Below are positions 49,793-58,713 of a stretch of DNA of 64,000 bases, in pieces (the stretch's first letter is position 1; each line of letters opens with the position of its first letter). The notes below the pieces were generated by a model. That model was not told the DNA's origin. It saw only the letters and a program-made list of their open reading frames with translations, and did not search any database. Position numbers and translations under genes: made by a program. Source of the stretch: Paenibacillus abyssi (GTDB lineage Bacteria > Bacillota > Bacilli > Paenibacillales > Paenibacillaceae); the NCBI RefSeq assembly GCF_014640295.1, contig NZ_BMGR01000004.1:346565-410564 (forward strand), written 5' to 3'.

Positions 49793-51379
49793 TCACTGGA
49801 ACCCGGAAGGACTCTTGCCTGTATATTTTTTAAACACCCGGGCGAAGTAGCTGGGATCCCTGTAGCCGAGCATGTCCGCCACCTCATAGACCATCACGCG
49901 CTCTACCTGCAGCAGATGCATAGCCTTCTCCATCTTTTTGCGCAGTACGATGTCGGAGAAGGCCTCTCCTGTTACTTCTTTGAATAAACGGCTTAAATAG
50001 GAAGAGTTAATATACACGTGTCTGGCCGCATCCTCACGGGTAATATTTTCGAAGATATGGTCATCGATATACTCCATCACCTGCTGAATCACTTTGGTTC
50101 TGCGGTCCAGGCGGTAGCCGGCATAACTCCTGCCAAGCTCGATAAACCGGGCGGTCCACCACAGCTTGATGTCTTCCTTTGAACGGAATTGCTCGGGATG
50201 CCGCCACTTCACCAATTGATCGTGCTTCAGATAAGCATGAATGCTTTTGCCTAGCCGGTGAGTCAGTTTTGTGAATAGACCGATAAACTGATAGGAGATT
50301 TCATCCGGGTAGGACAGCTCTTCTTTGCTTGCCCACTCCAGGAATAAGCCGTTCATCACAATTGAAATTTGAGCCTCATCATTCATTTCCACCGCGTGGA
50401 CCAGCAAAGCCTCATCCGTCTCGCGCAGTACCGCCAGCTGATCCTGCACAGGCCGGAGCATCCCTTCATGAAGAATGAGGTCCGTGCCAAAAGACAGCTT
50501 CAGCCGCAGGATCCGCAGCGCTTCCTGAAACAACTGCGGCAGCTCCTGCACATACACCGCCCGGGAGCCTAAACCGACCGTTACGCTGACGCGCAGAACC
50601 GCGCCGAGCTTTGCCTTCACGCGTTCGACCCACAGAATCAAGTCATCCGGCGTGTCCATCGATACCGACTGGTACAGCACAACCGTCTGTCCGTTCCCCC
50701 GCTGGTAGGAGAGGCCGTTATCCTCAAGCAGCTCGCCAATCATATTGTTGATCGCAAACTCCAACAGCCTGCGGTCGGCATGGGAATGGCCGCCCCCCTC
50801 CGGGATATCCAGCTCAAACACCGCCACACCCGCCACATCGTCAAAATCGAAGGGAATATGCAGAAATGAAAAGCTCTCGCGCAGCATCGCTTCGGATTTC
50901 GGCGAGACGCCCCCCAGCCATTCCTCAAGGAAAGCATCGCGGAGTACGGGAAGATTGCTCTTTAGCTTATGCTCTAATTCCAGGGACTGCTCTCTTTGCT
51001 CCTTGTGCTGGCGCCAATCTCCGGTGATCTTCTCCAGCTCGCTGTGAAACTGTTTTTTGCCGATTGGCTTGAGCAAATAATTTGTAACCCCGAGTGCGAT
51101 GCACCGCTGGGCATATTCGAATTCATCGTGGCCGCTGATGATCATAATTCTAGTATCCGGCTTTTGCTCCAGTATCGCTTCGGTCATCGCCAAGCCATCC
51201 ATAACCGGCATGCGGATATCCGCCACAACCAGCTCAGGCTTCTGCTCCTTGAACAGCTCCAGCCCTTCAACCCCATTGGAGGCGGTTCCTGCAAGCTCCA
51301 GTCCGAACAGCGCCCAATCGATCGTCTCAGAGAGCCCTTTACGAACCCTCGGTTCATCTTCAACGATGATGACCTTCAT
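49793..51379 (-). CDS. YesN-type response regulator, long form
   Basis: About 528 residues. The N-terminal receiver has IIVEDEPR, phospho-acceptor Asp54 in VVADIRMPVMDG and the Lys in YLLKPIGK. A long middle domain (about 135-400) shows weak GGDEF-like strands (TVGLGSRAVYVQELPQLFQEALRIL). The C-terminal AraC domain has SSYLSRLFKEVTGEAFSDIV and PSYFARVFKKYTGKSP. This three-part layout is common in Paenibacillus sugar systems. It overlaps the end of the kinase gene by about 20 bases, and ATG 51379 is chosen over a TTG six bases earlier. It probably activates the adjacent ABC/GH3 operon. Confidence 0.92.
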   Translation of the reverse strand: MKVIIVEDEPRVRKGLSETIDWALFGLELAGTASNGVEGLELFKEQKPELVVADIRMPVMDGLAMTEAILEQKPDTRIMIISGHDEFEYAQRCIALGVTNYLLKPIGKKQFHSELEKITGDWRQHKEQREQSLELEHKLKSNLPVLRDAFLEEWLGGVSPKSEAMLRESFSFLHIPFDFDDVAGVAVFELDIPEGGGHSHADRRLLEFAINNMIGELLEDNGLSYQRGNGQTVVLYQSVSMDTPDDLILWVERVKAKLGAVLRVSVTVGLGSRAVYVQELPQLFQEALRILRLKLSFGTDLILHEGMLRPVQDQLAVLRETDEALLVHAVEMNDEAQISIVMNGLFLEWASKEELSYPDEISYQFIGLFTKLTHRLGKSIHAYLKHDQLVKWRHPEQFRSKEDIKLWWTARFIELGRSYAGYRLDRRTKVIQQVMEYIDDHIFENITREDAARHVYINSSYLSRLFKEVTGEAFSDIVLRKKMEKAMHLLQVERVMVYEVADMLGYRDPSYFARVFKKYTGKSPSGFQ

Positions 51380-53162
51380 CTTCAAGTCCCTTCCCTCCCA
51401 GACGGCTGAGCCGAATCCTTATCGTTACAATCGTGCCTTCCTGCGGCTTGCTCCGGATAGAGAACTTCATATCATCGCCGTATACAATGTGAAGGCGCTG
51501 GTATAAATTCCGCAAACCGTAGGTCGTTCCCGACGGTCCTTCATCATGCATAATTTCATGCAGCAGATGTTTTAATGTCTGCTCATCCATGCCGATCCCG
51601 GTATCTTCCACACTGCAGCGCAGCCATTCATCCTGCCTGTGAATGCGAATGGTGAGCCTGCAAGCTTCTGCTGCCCGCTCTAAACCATGAATAATCGCAT
51701 TTTCCACGACCGGCTGCAGCATCAGCTTCATCACTTCTACCTGGGCAAGCTGCTCCTCCACATCCCACACAACCTCAAACTTACCGGTATGGCGGAACTG
51801 CTGAATACGCAAGTAATATTCCAGATGCAGCACCGTTTCCGCAATGGTAATGAAATCCTTGCCTCTGCTCAAGCTCAAACGGAAGAACTTGGATAAATCA
51901 AGCACCACATCGCCAATCTCATCCACACCGCTTTGCTCAGCCACCCAATAGATCGAATCGAGCGTATTGTACAGAAAATGCGGATTCACCTGGGACTGTA
52001 AAAATTTGAGCTCGATTTCCTTCTTATGCAGCTGCTCCTCGTAAATCGTCTTGCGCATCTGCTGTTCATTGGACACCATTTCATTAAACCGCTGCTGCAA
52101 AAAACCGAGTTCATCCATTCGCCTGATTTCAACCGGATGAAACGTCAAGCCTTTCTCCACGCTAACCATGCTCTGCATCAACCGCCTGATCGGGGTAAAA
52201 ATTTGCACGTACAGCAGTCCGAACAGCAGCAGCACCAGCACTGTGATCCCGATCATAATCAGTACCGAGGCGCGCATCATATTGACCACATCCTTCATGA
52301 TCTCATCATGCGGAATGATCAGGCTCACATTCCACCCCGTCAGATCTGAGGATTTGTGGACGGCAATATATTTCTGCGCTCCATATCGCACGGTCTCAAA
52401 CGGCTGGTTGGCACTTCTATTTTTGCCTAGCGCCGGCTGCCTGGACGCTTCCGGGAGATTGCCCTTGCCATAAAAAACGGAGCCGCCTGTGTCGCTGATC
52501 ATGATGCCTGTCCCGCTAAACAGCTCAATATCGCCGATAAACAGGTCCAGCACCTGCTTGTCGGAATTCACGATGAGCAGGTTGTTCCTGTCATTGCCCG
52601 GCAGCGGGCGGATGACGCTGATCATCGAACGGGCGCTTCCTTGAGAATATTTCGGAACCACTCCGTTCAGATCGGCGCCAATAACCAAACCATTCCCCTG
52701 CCGCTTCATCTGCTCGGCCCACTCCAGTTGTCCTGCGGGGGCGTTGTAAATGCCGTCCGTTGTCGAGAGTACTTTGCCCGATTCGGAATTATAGACGGCA
52801 ATGGAGTAAATATATTGGTTGATGACCGAGAAGTTTTTCAATTTCTCCAGCACCTGCACAAGCGACCACATCGATTCCGAGGAGGCGAAATCGGGATTTT
52901 CCCTAACCAGCTTCACCAGCGTACTGTCGCTGGCGATCGTGTTCGATAAACGGATATTGTTGTTAATATACACCTCGACATTGCCGATAACGGTCTCCAT
53001 TGTCTGCAGCGCCAACGCGCTGATCTTCTCCTCCAGCAGAGATTGGAACCAGAAAAACAATGCATAGACAAGTACAGAAAAAAGAAGAAGATGGCCTACG
53101 ACGAGGACCATCAGCTTTCGCTTGATCGTCGGATTGTATCGTCCCGGCATCATCTTCTTCAT
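51360..53162 (-). CDS. YesM-type sensor histidine kinase
   Basis: The 600-residue kinase has TM1 near 15-38, an extracellular sensor to about 295, TM2 near 300-320, a HAMP linker, the His motif in QVNPHFLYNTLDSI and HATPase_c (QPVVENAIIHG, DTGIGMD, YGLRNL). It is encoded 32 bases after the solute-binding lipoprotein and overlaps its regulator. It probably senses the same saccharide. The start ATG at 53162 follows AAGGTGA. Confidence 0.92.
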   Translation of the reverse strand: MKKMMPGRYNPTIKRKLMVLVVGHLLLFSVLVYALFFWFQSLLEEKISALALQTMETVIGNVEVYINNNIRLSNTIASDSTLVKLVRENPDFASSESMWSLVQVLEKLKNFSVINQYIYSIAVYNSESGKVLSTTDGIYNAPAGQLEWAEQMKRQGNGLVIGADLNGVVPKYSQGSARSMISVIRPLPGNDRNNLLIVNSDKQVLDLFIGDIELFSGTGIMISDTGGSVFYGKGNLPEASRQPALGKNRSANQPFETVRYGAQKYIAVHKSSDLTGWNVSLIIPHDEIMKDVVNMMRASVLIMIGITVLVLLLFGLLYVQIFTPIRRLMQSMVSVEKGLTFHPVEIRRMDELGFLQQRFNEMVSNEQQMRKTIYEEQLHKKEIELKFLQSQVNPHFLYNTLDSIYWVAEQSGVDEIGDVVLDLSKFFRLSLSRGKDFITIAETVLHLEYYLRIQQFRHTGKFEVVWDVEEQLAQVEVMKLMLQPVVENAIIHGLERAAEACRLTIRIHRQDEWLRCSVEDTGIGMDEQTLKHLLHEIMHDEGPSGTTYGLRNLYQRLHIVYGDDMKFSIRSKPQEGTIVTIRIRLSRLGGKGLEDEGHHR

Positions 53163-53194
53163 AATCAGTCACCTTACCTTTAAGGGGTCGTTAG

Positions 53195-54757
53195 TTATCT
53201 GCCCGCATGCCATTCCTGAACCTCGGCGGCAATGGCTTCTCCGCCCTTACTGTTATATTCCTCTACAAAATCGTCGAATGCATCGACCGGCAGCTCACCC
53301 ACAATGATTTTTGTAAAGGTTTCCGCTCTTAATTTGTCCAGCGTGCTTAAATGCTCGACCATTGCAGGCGTCGGAGCGCCGACATACTGGCTTGGAATCA
53401 CATATTCAGTCGAATGGTTAATGGAACCTACCAGATCGAAATCCGCGCCAAGCGATTCCATTTTCTTGGTATTCAACTCTTTCGGCTGCATGAACATCAG
53501 CTGCTGGCGGTAGCCGTACAGGTTATGATTTTCGAAATTCAGCGCATATTTGCCGTCTACCATATCATACATGAAGCCTTCGCCCAGCTCGCCGAAGCCG
53601 AATACGAATTTATCGATGTTCTCCGGAAGCGCCATCCAATCGAGCATCCCGAGAATCGCATCTACATTCTGTGCCTGGCTGCTGATTACTGCAAAGGTCT
53701 TATACTCAGCACCGCCGAACACGCCGCTGTCGCCGTTTGGTCCTTTCGGAGGCGCGATCTTTACCCACTGCGCATTTGGATCGTTCTGCTTGCTTGTATT
53801 GATCTCATTACGCGGCGCCGCCCAGCTTCCTTCGTAGACGCCCGCCTGGTTATTCGCCACCTTCTCATGAAATGCGGCGACTTTCGTAATCGGCCATTCG
53901 TTATCAAGCAGTTTTTCTTTATACAGGTTGCTGATAAAGGCGAGCGCTTCCTTCATCTCGGGCTGTACATCCGATTGAACCAGTGCACCGTCCTTCTCGA
54001 TCCAGTAGCCCGGAATGACGCCGAATGCGCCAAACAGATGGGACCAGCCGAGCATGCTGTCATAAGCGATCATCCCATACGTATCGTTCTTGCCGTTACC
54101 GTCCGGATCCTGATCGCGGAAGGCTTTTGCCACATTCACATATTCATCAAGCGTCGCCGGCACATCAAGATTCAGCTTATCCAGCCAATCCTGACGGATA
54201 TAGAGATTGCTCGTTCCTTTGTTTCCGTCGTTCAAGACCGGGATCGCATACATTTTTCCGTTGTATTTGGCAGCTTCCCACGCATTGGGATAAACAGCGT
54301 TCTTCAAGTTCTCGAAATTGTCCACTTTGCCGTCCAGCTCCATCAACGCGCCGAGCTCCGCGTTCTGCATCAGCCAGCCCTGCGAGCTGCCAGGAATCAC
54401 GAACAGATCGGGGATGTCATTGGAAGCAAATTTCAAGGTCAGCTTGTTCATAAATTCATCGGGAGCAGCCGGACCGTATTCGATCTGCAGATCCACATTG
54501 TTCTCTTCCTCGAGCATTTCCGTCCATGGATTATTGTTAATGTCCTGCCCATCCGGAAACTTGGCTCCGCCGGACATAAATACCTTGATTACAGCAGGCT
54601 CGCCGTTATCATTGCCTGAAGCACCCTCGTTTGCTCCATTATTCGGCGCTGCCGGGGCCGGTTCATTAGCCGGAGCGTTATTATTATTTGAACCACAGGC
54701 CGCAAGCAGCGTTAATGCCATTACAAAAACGAATAGGATGGAAAATTTCTTTTTCAT
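53195..54757 (-). CDS. Carbohydrate ABC solute-binding lipoprotein
   Basis: The 520-residue protein has signal peptide and lipobox (LTLLAACGS). An Asn/Ala/Pro-rich linker leads to an LplA-like binding fold (YGPAAPDEFMNKLTLKFASNDIPDLFVIPG, VAKAFRDQDPDGNGKNDTYGM, which is the typical calcium-loop-like DxDGNGKND). It serves the two permeases just upstream in the operon. The GH3 enzyme and the DUF4855 protein encoded upstream suggest a beta-linked, perhaps amino-sugar-containing, ligand. Confidence 0.93.
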   Translation of the reverse strand: MKKKFSILFVFVMALTLLAACGSNNNNAPANEPAPAAPNNGANEGASGNDNGEPAVIKVFMSGGAKFPDGQDINNNPWTEMLEEENNVDLQIEYGPAAPDEFMNKLTLKFASNDIPDLFVIPGSSQGWLMQNAELGALMELDGKVDNFENLKNAVYPNAWEAAKYNGKMYAIPVLNDGNKGTSNLYIRQDWLDKLNLDVPATLDEYVNVAKAFRDQDPDGNGKNDTYGMIAYDSMLGWSHLFGAFGVIPGYWIEKDGALVQSDVQPEMKEALAFISNLYKEKLLDNEWPITKVAAFHEKVANNQAGVYEGSWAAPRNEINTSKQNDPNAQWVKIAPPKGPNGDSGVFGGAEYKTFAVISSQAQNVDAILGMLDWMALPENIDKFVFGFGELGEGFMYDMVDGKYALNFENHNLYGYRQQLMFMQPKELNTKKMESLGADFDLVGSINHSTEYVIPSQYVGAPTPAMVEHLSTLDKLRAETFTKIIVGELPVDAFDDFVEEYNSKGGEAIAAEVQEWHAGR

Positions 54758-54813
54758 GGAAAGACCCTCCTTAGGTTAATATACCATAATTACCTTAAAC
54801 TGATAGATAGAGC

Positions 54814-55683
54814 CTACCCTTTCAGCGCGCCCAGCATCACCCCTTTCACGAAGTAGCGTTGGACGAACGGATAGACGATAATCATCGGCAGCACGCTGGC
54901 AATGATCGTCGCGGCCTTTAGCGACTCAGGCGAGATCAGGAACAAACCCGTATTGTTGGTCATCTCGATATTGGAGTCGTTCAGTACGATCATATTGCGC
55001 AAGTACACCTGCAGCGGATTCAGATCCGGATTACTGATATACATGACCGCATCAAAATAGGTGTTCCAGTGCATGACCGCATAGAATAAGGTCAGCGTAG
55101 CAATCGCCGGCAGCGAGAGCGGAACGAATATTTTCCATAGAATCGTACCGTGGCCTGCACCGTCAATTTTCGCGGATTCCTCCATACTGGCCGGAACGGA
55201 TTGAAAGAAATTTTTCAATAGGATCAGGTTGAACGCACTGACTGCCGAGGGCAGCAGCAGCGACCACATCGTGTCCAGCATGCCGAGCTCCTTCAGCAGC
55301 AGGAAGGATGGAATCAATCCCCCTTGGAACAGCATCGTGAAGATCACCATGTTCATGATCAGACCTTTTCCCTTTAACACCTGTCTGGATAACGGGTAAG
55401 CCATCAAGCAGGTGAGCAGCATGTTGATCCCGACTCCGGCTGCGGTTCGAAACAGAGAGACGCCGAAGGCCTGATAGAAGTCATTGTCCTTAAGGAGCAG
55501 TTCGTAGGACAGTGTTTGAAAGCCGACCGGGTAGATCGTGACCTGGTTCGACACGATCGCCGTCTGGCTGCTGAGCGACTGCGCAAGAACATGCATAAAC
55601 GGGAACAGCGTGATCAGGCCGAAAACCGTTAACAAGGTATAGTTTAAAAAAGTGCCAACCCGGAAAGATACGGATTCTCGCAT
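54814..55683 (-). CDS. ABC sugar permease, LplC/YtcP type
   Basis: ATG 55683 overlaps the stop of the partner permease (TAATG) and has GGGGGAGG nine bases upstream. The GTG six bases earlier is too close to that site. There are six helices and an EAA loop (SMEESAKIDGAGHGTILWKIFVPLSLPAIATL). The ending RYFVKGVMLGALKG is as in the family. Confidence 0.94.
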   Translation of the reverse strand: MRESVSFRVGTFLNYTLLTVFGLITLFPFMHVLAQSLSSQTAIVSNQVTIYPVGFQTLSYELLLKDNDFYQAFGVSLFRTAAGVGINMLLTCLMAYPLSRQVLKGKGLIMNMVIFTMLFQGGLIPSFLLLKELGMLDTMWSLLLPSAVSAFNLILLKNFFQSVPASMEESAKIDGAGHGTILWKIFVPLSLPAIATLTLFYAVMHWNTYFDAVMYISNPDLNPLQVYLRNMIVLNDSNIEMTNNTGLFLISPESLKAATIIASVLPMIIVYPFVQRYFVKGVMLGALKG

Positions 55684-56591
55684 TACCACAAACCTCCCCC
55701 ACTGAAGCGTTTAGCCAGTCCATTAGCCACATAGATGAGGATCAGTCCTACTGTCGCCTGAAACAAGCCTACCGCCGTGGCGAAGCTGTACTTCTGTTCC
55801 GTCAAACCGACTCGGTACACATAAGTGTCTATAATATCCCCGACTTCATAGACAAGCGGGTTGTAGAGCATAAAGACCTGTTGAACGCCGAGCTCGAGAA
55901 TATTGCCCAGCTGTAAGATAAACAAAATGATGATCGTGCTGGAGATGCTCGGCAGCGTGATATAGAAAATCTCATGCCGTTTCTTGGCCCCGTCCATCCT
56001 CGCCGCTTCATAAAGGGAAGGATTTACGCCCGATATGGCTGCCAGATAAATAATCGATGCCCAGCCGGATTCCTTAATAATATCGGAGATGACAAGAATA
56101 CTCCGGAAGTATTCCTTCTCTGCCATGAACAGGATCGGGTCCCCGCCGAACAAAGTGATGATCGAATTGATCATGCCCTTGGAGGAGAGCGCCTGAATGA
56201 CGATCCCGCCGAAAATGACCCAGGAAAAGAAATGCGGAATATAAAATAAAGTCTGCGCCGTACGCTTGAACCAGCTTTTGCGGACTTCATTAAGCATTAG
56301 CGCGATCAAGATCGGGACAGGAAATCCGAATGCCAGCTTGTAGAAGCTGATCAGCAGCGTATTGCGGAACACGGTAATGAATTCATCATCCTCGAAAAAA
56401 CGAATGAAATGCTTCAAGCCGACAAAATCGCTGCCCGAAACCCCTTTGAACGGGCTGTAGTCCTGAAACGCAATAATGATGCCGTACATCGGCAGGTATT
56501 TAAATACGATAAAATAAAGCACGCCCGGCAGCAGAAATAGATAGAGGATCCAATCCGGCCTCCATGCTGTCCGTAATCCTTTTCGGTTCAT
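55683..56591 (-). CDS. ABC sugar permease, LplB/YteP type
   Basis: The ATG at 56591 is preferred (GGAGGG upstream; MNRKGLRTAWRPDWILYLF leads straight into TM1). The longer frame to 56696 would read through an inverted repeat and has no ribosome site. It has six helices and an EAA loop (SLYEAARMDGAKKRHEIFYITLPSISST). It pairs with the downstream permease. No ATPase gene is present. Confidence 0.92.
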   Translation of the reverse strand: MNRKGLRTAWRPDWILYLFLLPGVLYFIVFKYLPMYGIIIAFQDYSPFKGVSGSDFVGLKHFIRFFEDDEFITVFRNTLLISFYKLAFGFPVPILIALMLNEVRKSWFKRTAQTLFYIPHFFSWVIFGGIVIQALSSKGMINSIITLFGGDPILFMAEKEYFRSILVISDIIKESGWASIIYLAAISGVNPSLYEAARMDGAKKRHEIFYITLPSISSTIIILFILQLGNILELGVQQVFMLYNPLVYEVGDIIDTYVYRVGLTEQKYSFATAVGLFQATVGLILIYVANGLAKRFSGGGLW

Positions 56592-56635
56592 AGGGTCCCT
56601 CCTGCCGATTCCGCATTTTAGAACTTTTTTGGGCG

Positions 56636-56699
56636 GGGGTGTCCGATTCCATCGAAGGGCGGACACTAGGCGAACACTTCGTTTTTCATCGGACACCCC
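56636..56699. repeat. 12-base perfect inverted repeat before the permease genes
   Basis: GGGGTGTCCGAT (56,636-56,647) and ATCGGACACCCC (56,688-56,699) flank a 40-base centre that itself contains CGAAG and CTTCG arms (56,653 and 56,677). In the leader of the permease transcript this would fold into a long hairpin. It lacks a terminator T-run on the minus strand. It may be a leader structure, a processing site between GH3 and permease messages, or a protein-binding site. Confidence 0.65.
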
Positions 56700-56770
56700 T
56701 CACCCCGTTTGTTCTAACTCATCATTTGAGCATTCTCTGACTGCTCAGCTGATGTTCCTTTATTTTTAAT

Positions 56771-56786
56771 TGTAAAAGCGTTATAA
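56771..56786. promoter_or_regulatory. Weak cre-like box before the permease genes
   Basis: TGTAAAAGCGTTATAA has the AAGCGTT core of a cre site but poor flanks. It lies in the GH3-permease gap. Confidence 0.3.
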
Positions 56787-56822
56787 ACGGATTGGCAGAG
56801 GAAATCCGTGTGATTTCAAGGA

Positions 56823-58379
56823 TTATTGTGACGTATTGCCAGCACATAGGTAGTGCGCTGCCTGGTGCTGGAGCGACGGGGAGCGGTCATACATGAGCAG
56901 ACAAGGTACGGATGCCTGACGCACATCGTACTCCGAGCCGAAATGGACCCATACCGCATGCTTTGATCTGCTTAATCGGTCATTGAGAAGCTTGAGCCAC
57001 GATGGATCGATCGGTTTGTTATGCGATATCGCAAGGATAACACCCTGATCCGAGGGTTCCGAATCCAGCAGTTCCAGCACTTTCTCGTAATGATCGGCAG
57101 TTCGCTCTGTTATAGAGAGAAGCTCTTTGCGCAGATGCTCGGCAAACCTGGTTGCATGAGCGTCGCGAATCAGCAGCCAGGATTCCGGCTTTCCGATTGC
57201 CTTTAACTTGCCTCTGTCCATACCGTTAAGCGGAGTAGCTGCTTTGGCAGCGAGCTCCTCGCTTACTTGTTCTGCCGCTGCCGTCTGAAATACGTCTTCA
57301 CGATAGCCTGAGGGTCGGTACAATTCGGGCATCAACCGGTACTTTTGTTTCATCATCAGCACTCTCTTCACTGATTCTTCAATCCGCGATACCGGAATTC
57401 TGCCCTGCTCTACCGCATTTGTTACCGCCTGCAGCATAGAGGCCGCATGCTCATAGCTCTCCGCCGTACCGAGCAAAATATCTGCGCCCGCCAAAAGGGC
57501 CCGGATACAAGCTTCTTCTAACGTGAATTGATTCGTAATGCCCTTCATCGTCAAGCCGTCGGTTACAATCAAGCCCTGAAAATTCAATTGCTCCCGCAGC
57601 AGCTTCGTTGTCAGCTCATAGGAAAGCGATGCCGGCATATTCGACGGATCCAGCGCAGGGACAGCGATATGGCCGACCATCACCGCATCCACGCCCTGCT
57701 CGATAGCCCGCCGAAACGGAACCAATTCAAAGCTCTCCAGCCGCTCCCGGCTGAACGGGAGAACTGGCAGATCCTCATGCGAATCCACATGCGTGTCGCC
57801 ATGCCCCGGAAAATGCTTGGCCGTCGCGATCATGCCATGCTCCTGATAGCCTTTAATGACCGCGCACCCAAGTCTGGATACCGTCTCCCGGTCTTCACCG
57901 AAAGAATGCGTGCCAATCACCGGATTAAGTGGATTATTGTTAATATCCACGACCGGACTGTAATTGAAATTGACGCCCATTGCCAGTGATTCAAGTGCCG
58001 TCACTCTTCCCGATTCACAGGCTAATCGCTCGTCATCTGCCGCCCCGATCGCACGATTTTTCGGGAAATGAACCGCCCCCGATTGCAGCTTGCAGCCTGC
58101 GCCTGCGACGAAATCGGCTGAGATGAACAGCGGGATGCCGCTTCCTTCCGAGATTGAGGCCTGCTGCATTGCGGTTGTCAATTCATACACCTGCTTTGGC
58201 TGCTGAAGGCAGCCCGTGCCAAGAAAGATGCCCCCCACCTTCAGCTCCGTGATCAACCGCTTGGACGCATCATCCAGCCGTGCGGCTAAGGCGGAGAAGG
58301 TGAACAGCTGAGCCACCTTATCCTCTAGGCTCATTTGGCCCATTATTTGTTGCAATTCCATATTTAGATCTGAATTCAT
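56823..58379 (-). CDS. GH3 beta-N-acetylhexosaminidase-like glycosidase (NagZ type)
   Basis: The 518-residue GH3 protein has the NagZ-group catalytic loop KHFPGHGDTHVDSHEDLP, where the Asp-His pair is the acid/base. The nucleophile Asp is in LIVTDGLTMKGI. Glycine-rich and Asn segments (NFNYSPVVDINNNPLNPVIG) are typical. The C-terminal domain (about 345-518) is a divergent second domain. No signal peptide is seen, so it probably acts inside the cell on GlcNAc-type residues. Some members work as phosphorylases. Its neighbours are a secreted DUF4855 protein and a sugar importer. Confidence 0.9.
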   Translation of the reverse strand: MNSDLNMELQQIMGQMSLEDKVAQLFTFSALAARLDDASKRLITELKVGGIFLGTGCLQQPKQVYELTTAMQQASISEGSGIPLFISADFVAGAGCKLQSGAVHFPKNRAIGAADDERLACESGRVTALESLAMGVNFNYSPVVDINNNPLNPVIGTHSFGEDRETVSRLGCAVIKGYQEHGMIATAKHFPGHGDTHVDSHEDLPVLPFSRERLESFELVPFRRAIEQGVDAVMVGHIAVPALDPSNMPASLSYELTTKLLREQLNFQGLIVTDGLTMKGITNQFTLEEACIRALLAGADILLGTAESYEHAASMLQAVTNAVEQGRIPVSRIEESVKRVLMMKQKYRLMPELYRPSGYREDVFQTAAAEQVSEELAAKAATPLNGMDRGKLKAIGKPESWLLIRDAHATRFAEHLRKELLSITERTADHYEKVLELLDSEPSDQGVILAISHNKPIDPSWLKLLNDRLSRSKHAVWVHFGSEYDVRQASVPCLLMYDRSPSLQHQAAHYLCAGNTSQ

Positions 58380-58713
58380 GTTATAAGTTCGCCTCTTTCA
58401 TCTTTCATCATTTAATCGATCGAATAACGACCCGGCTCATACTTTTTTGTTTAACTCCATAAAGTCCTCTTAATTCATCTACATATCCCGCATCGTATGG
58501 TGTTAACTGGATTCCCTCACGCTAATTACACCCATCTCAGGCATTCATTCAAGGCATCAATGAATTAACTGGAGCTTTTCCCTGTAATATAATTTCATGT
58601 GACCAATACCTATAATTTGCTGGAGAAATTCCATCTAATTGTACCGGTTGTGGTAGTTGGCAGTTACGATAGGTGGCCGATAGATTGTCGTTAGGCAGCT
58701 AATAAGTGTATGC
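58380..58713. other. Intergenic region with a degenerate repeat
   Basis: No gene is seen. The GH3 ribosome site (AGAGG) lies at the low end. The stretch about 58,555-58,640 contains AACTGGAGC, GCTGGAGAAATTCCATCTAATTG and similar words. These loosely resemble the words TCCAGTAAAT and AACTGGAATTCCTCCATTTATTG at 63,538-63,600. This may be a decayed interspersed repeat. Confidence 0.4.

Noticed and set aside
53351..54619. 422-codon open frame on the plus strand
   Set aside because: It is antisense to the solute-binding lipoprotein gene, has no ribosome site or family signature, and is rich in His/Arg/Ile as expected for a mirror frame of a GC-richer gene.
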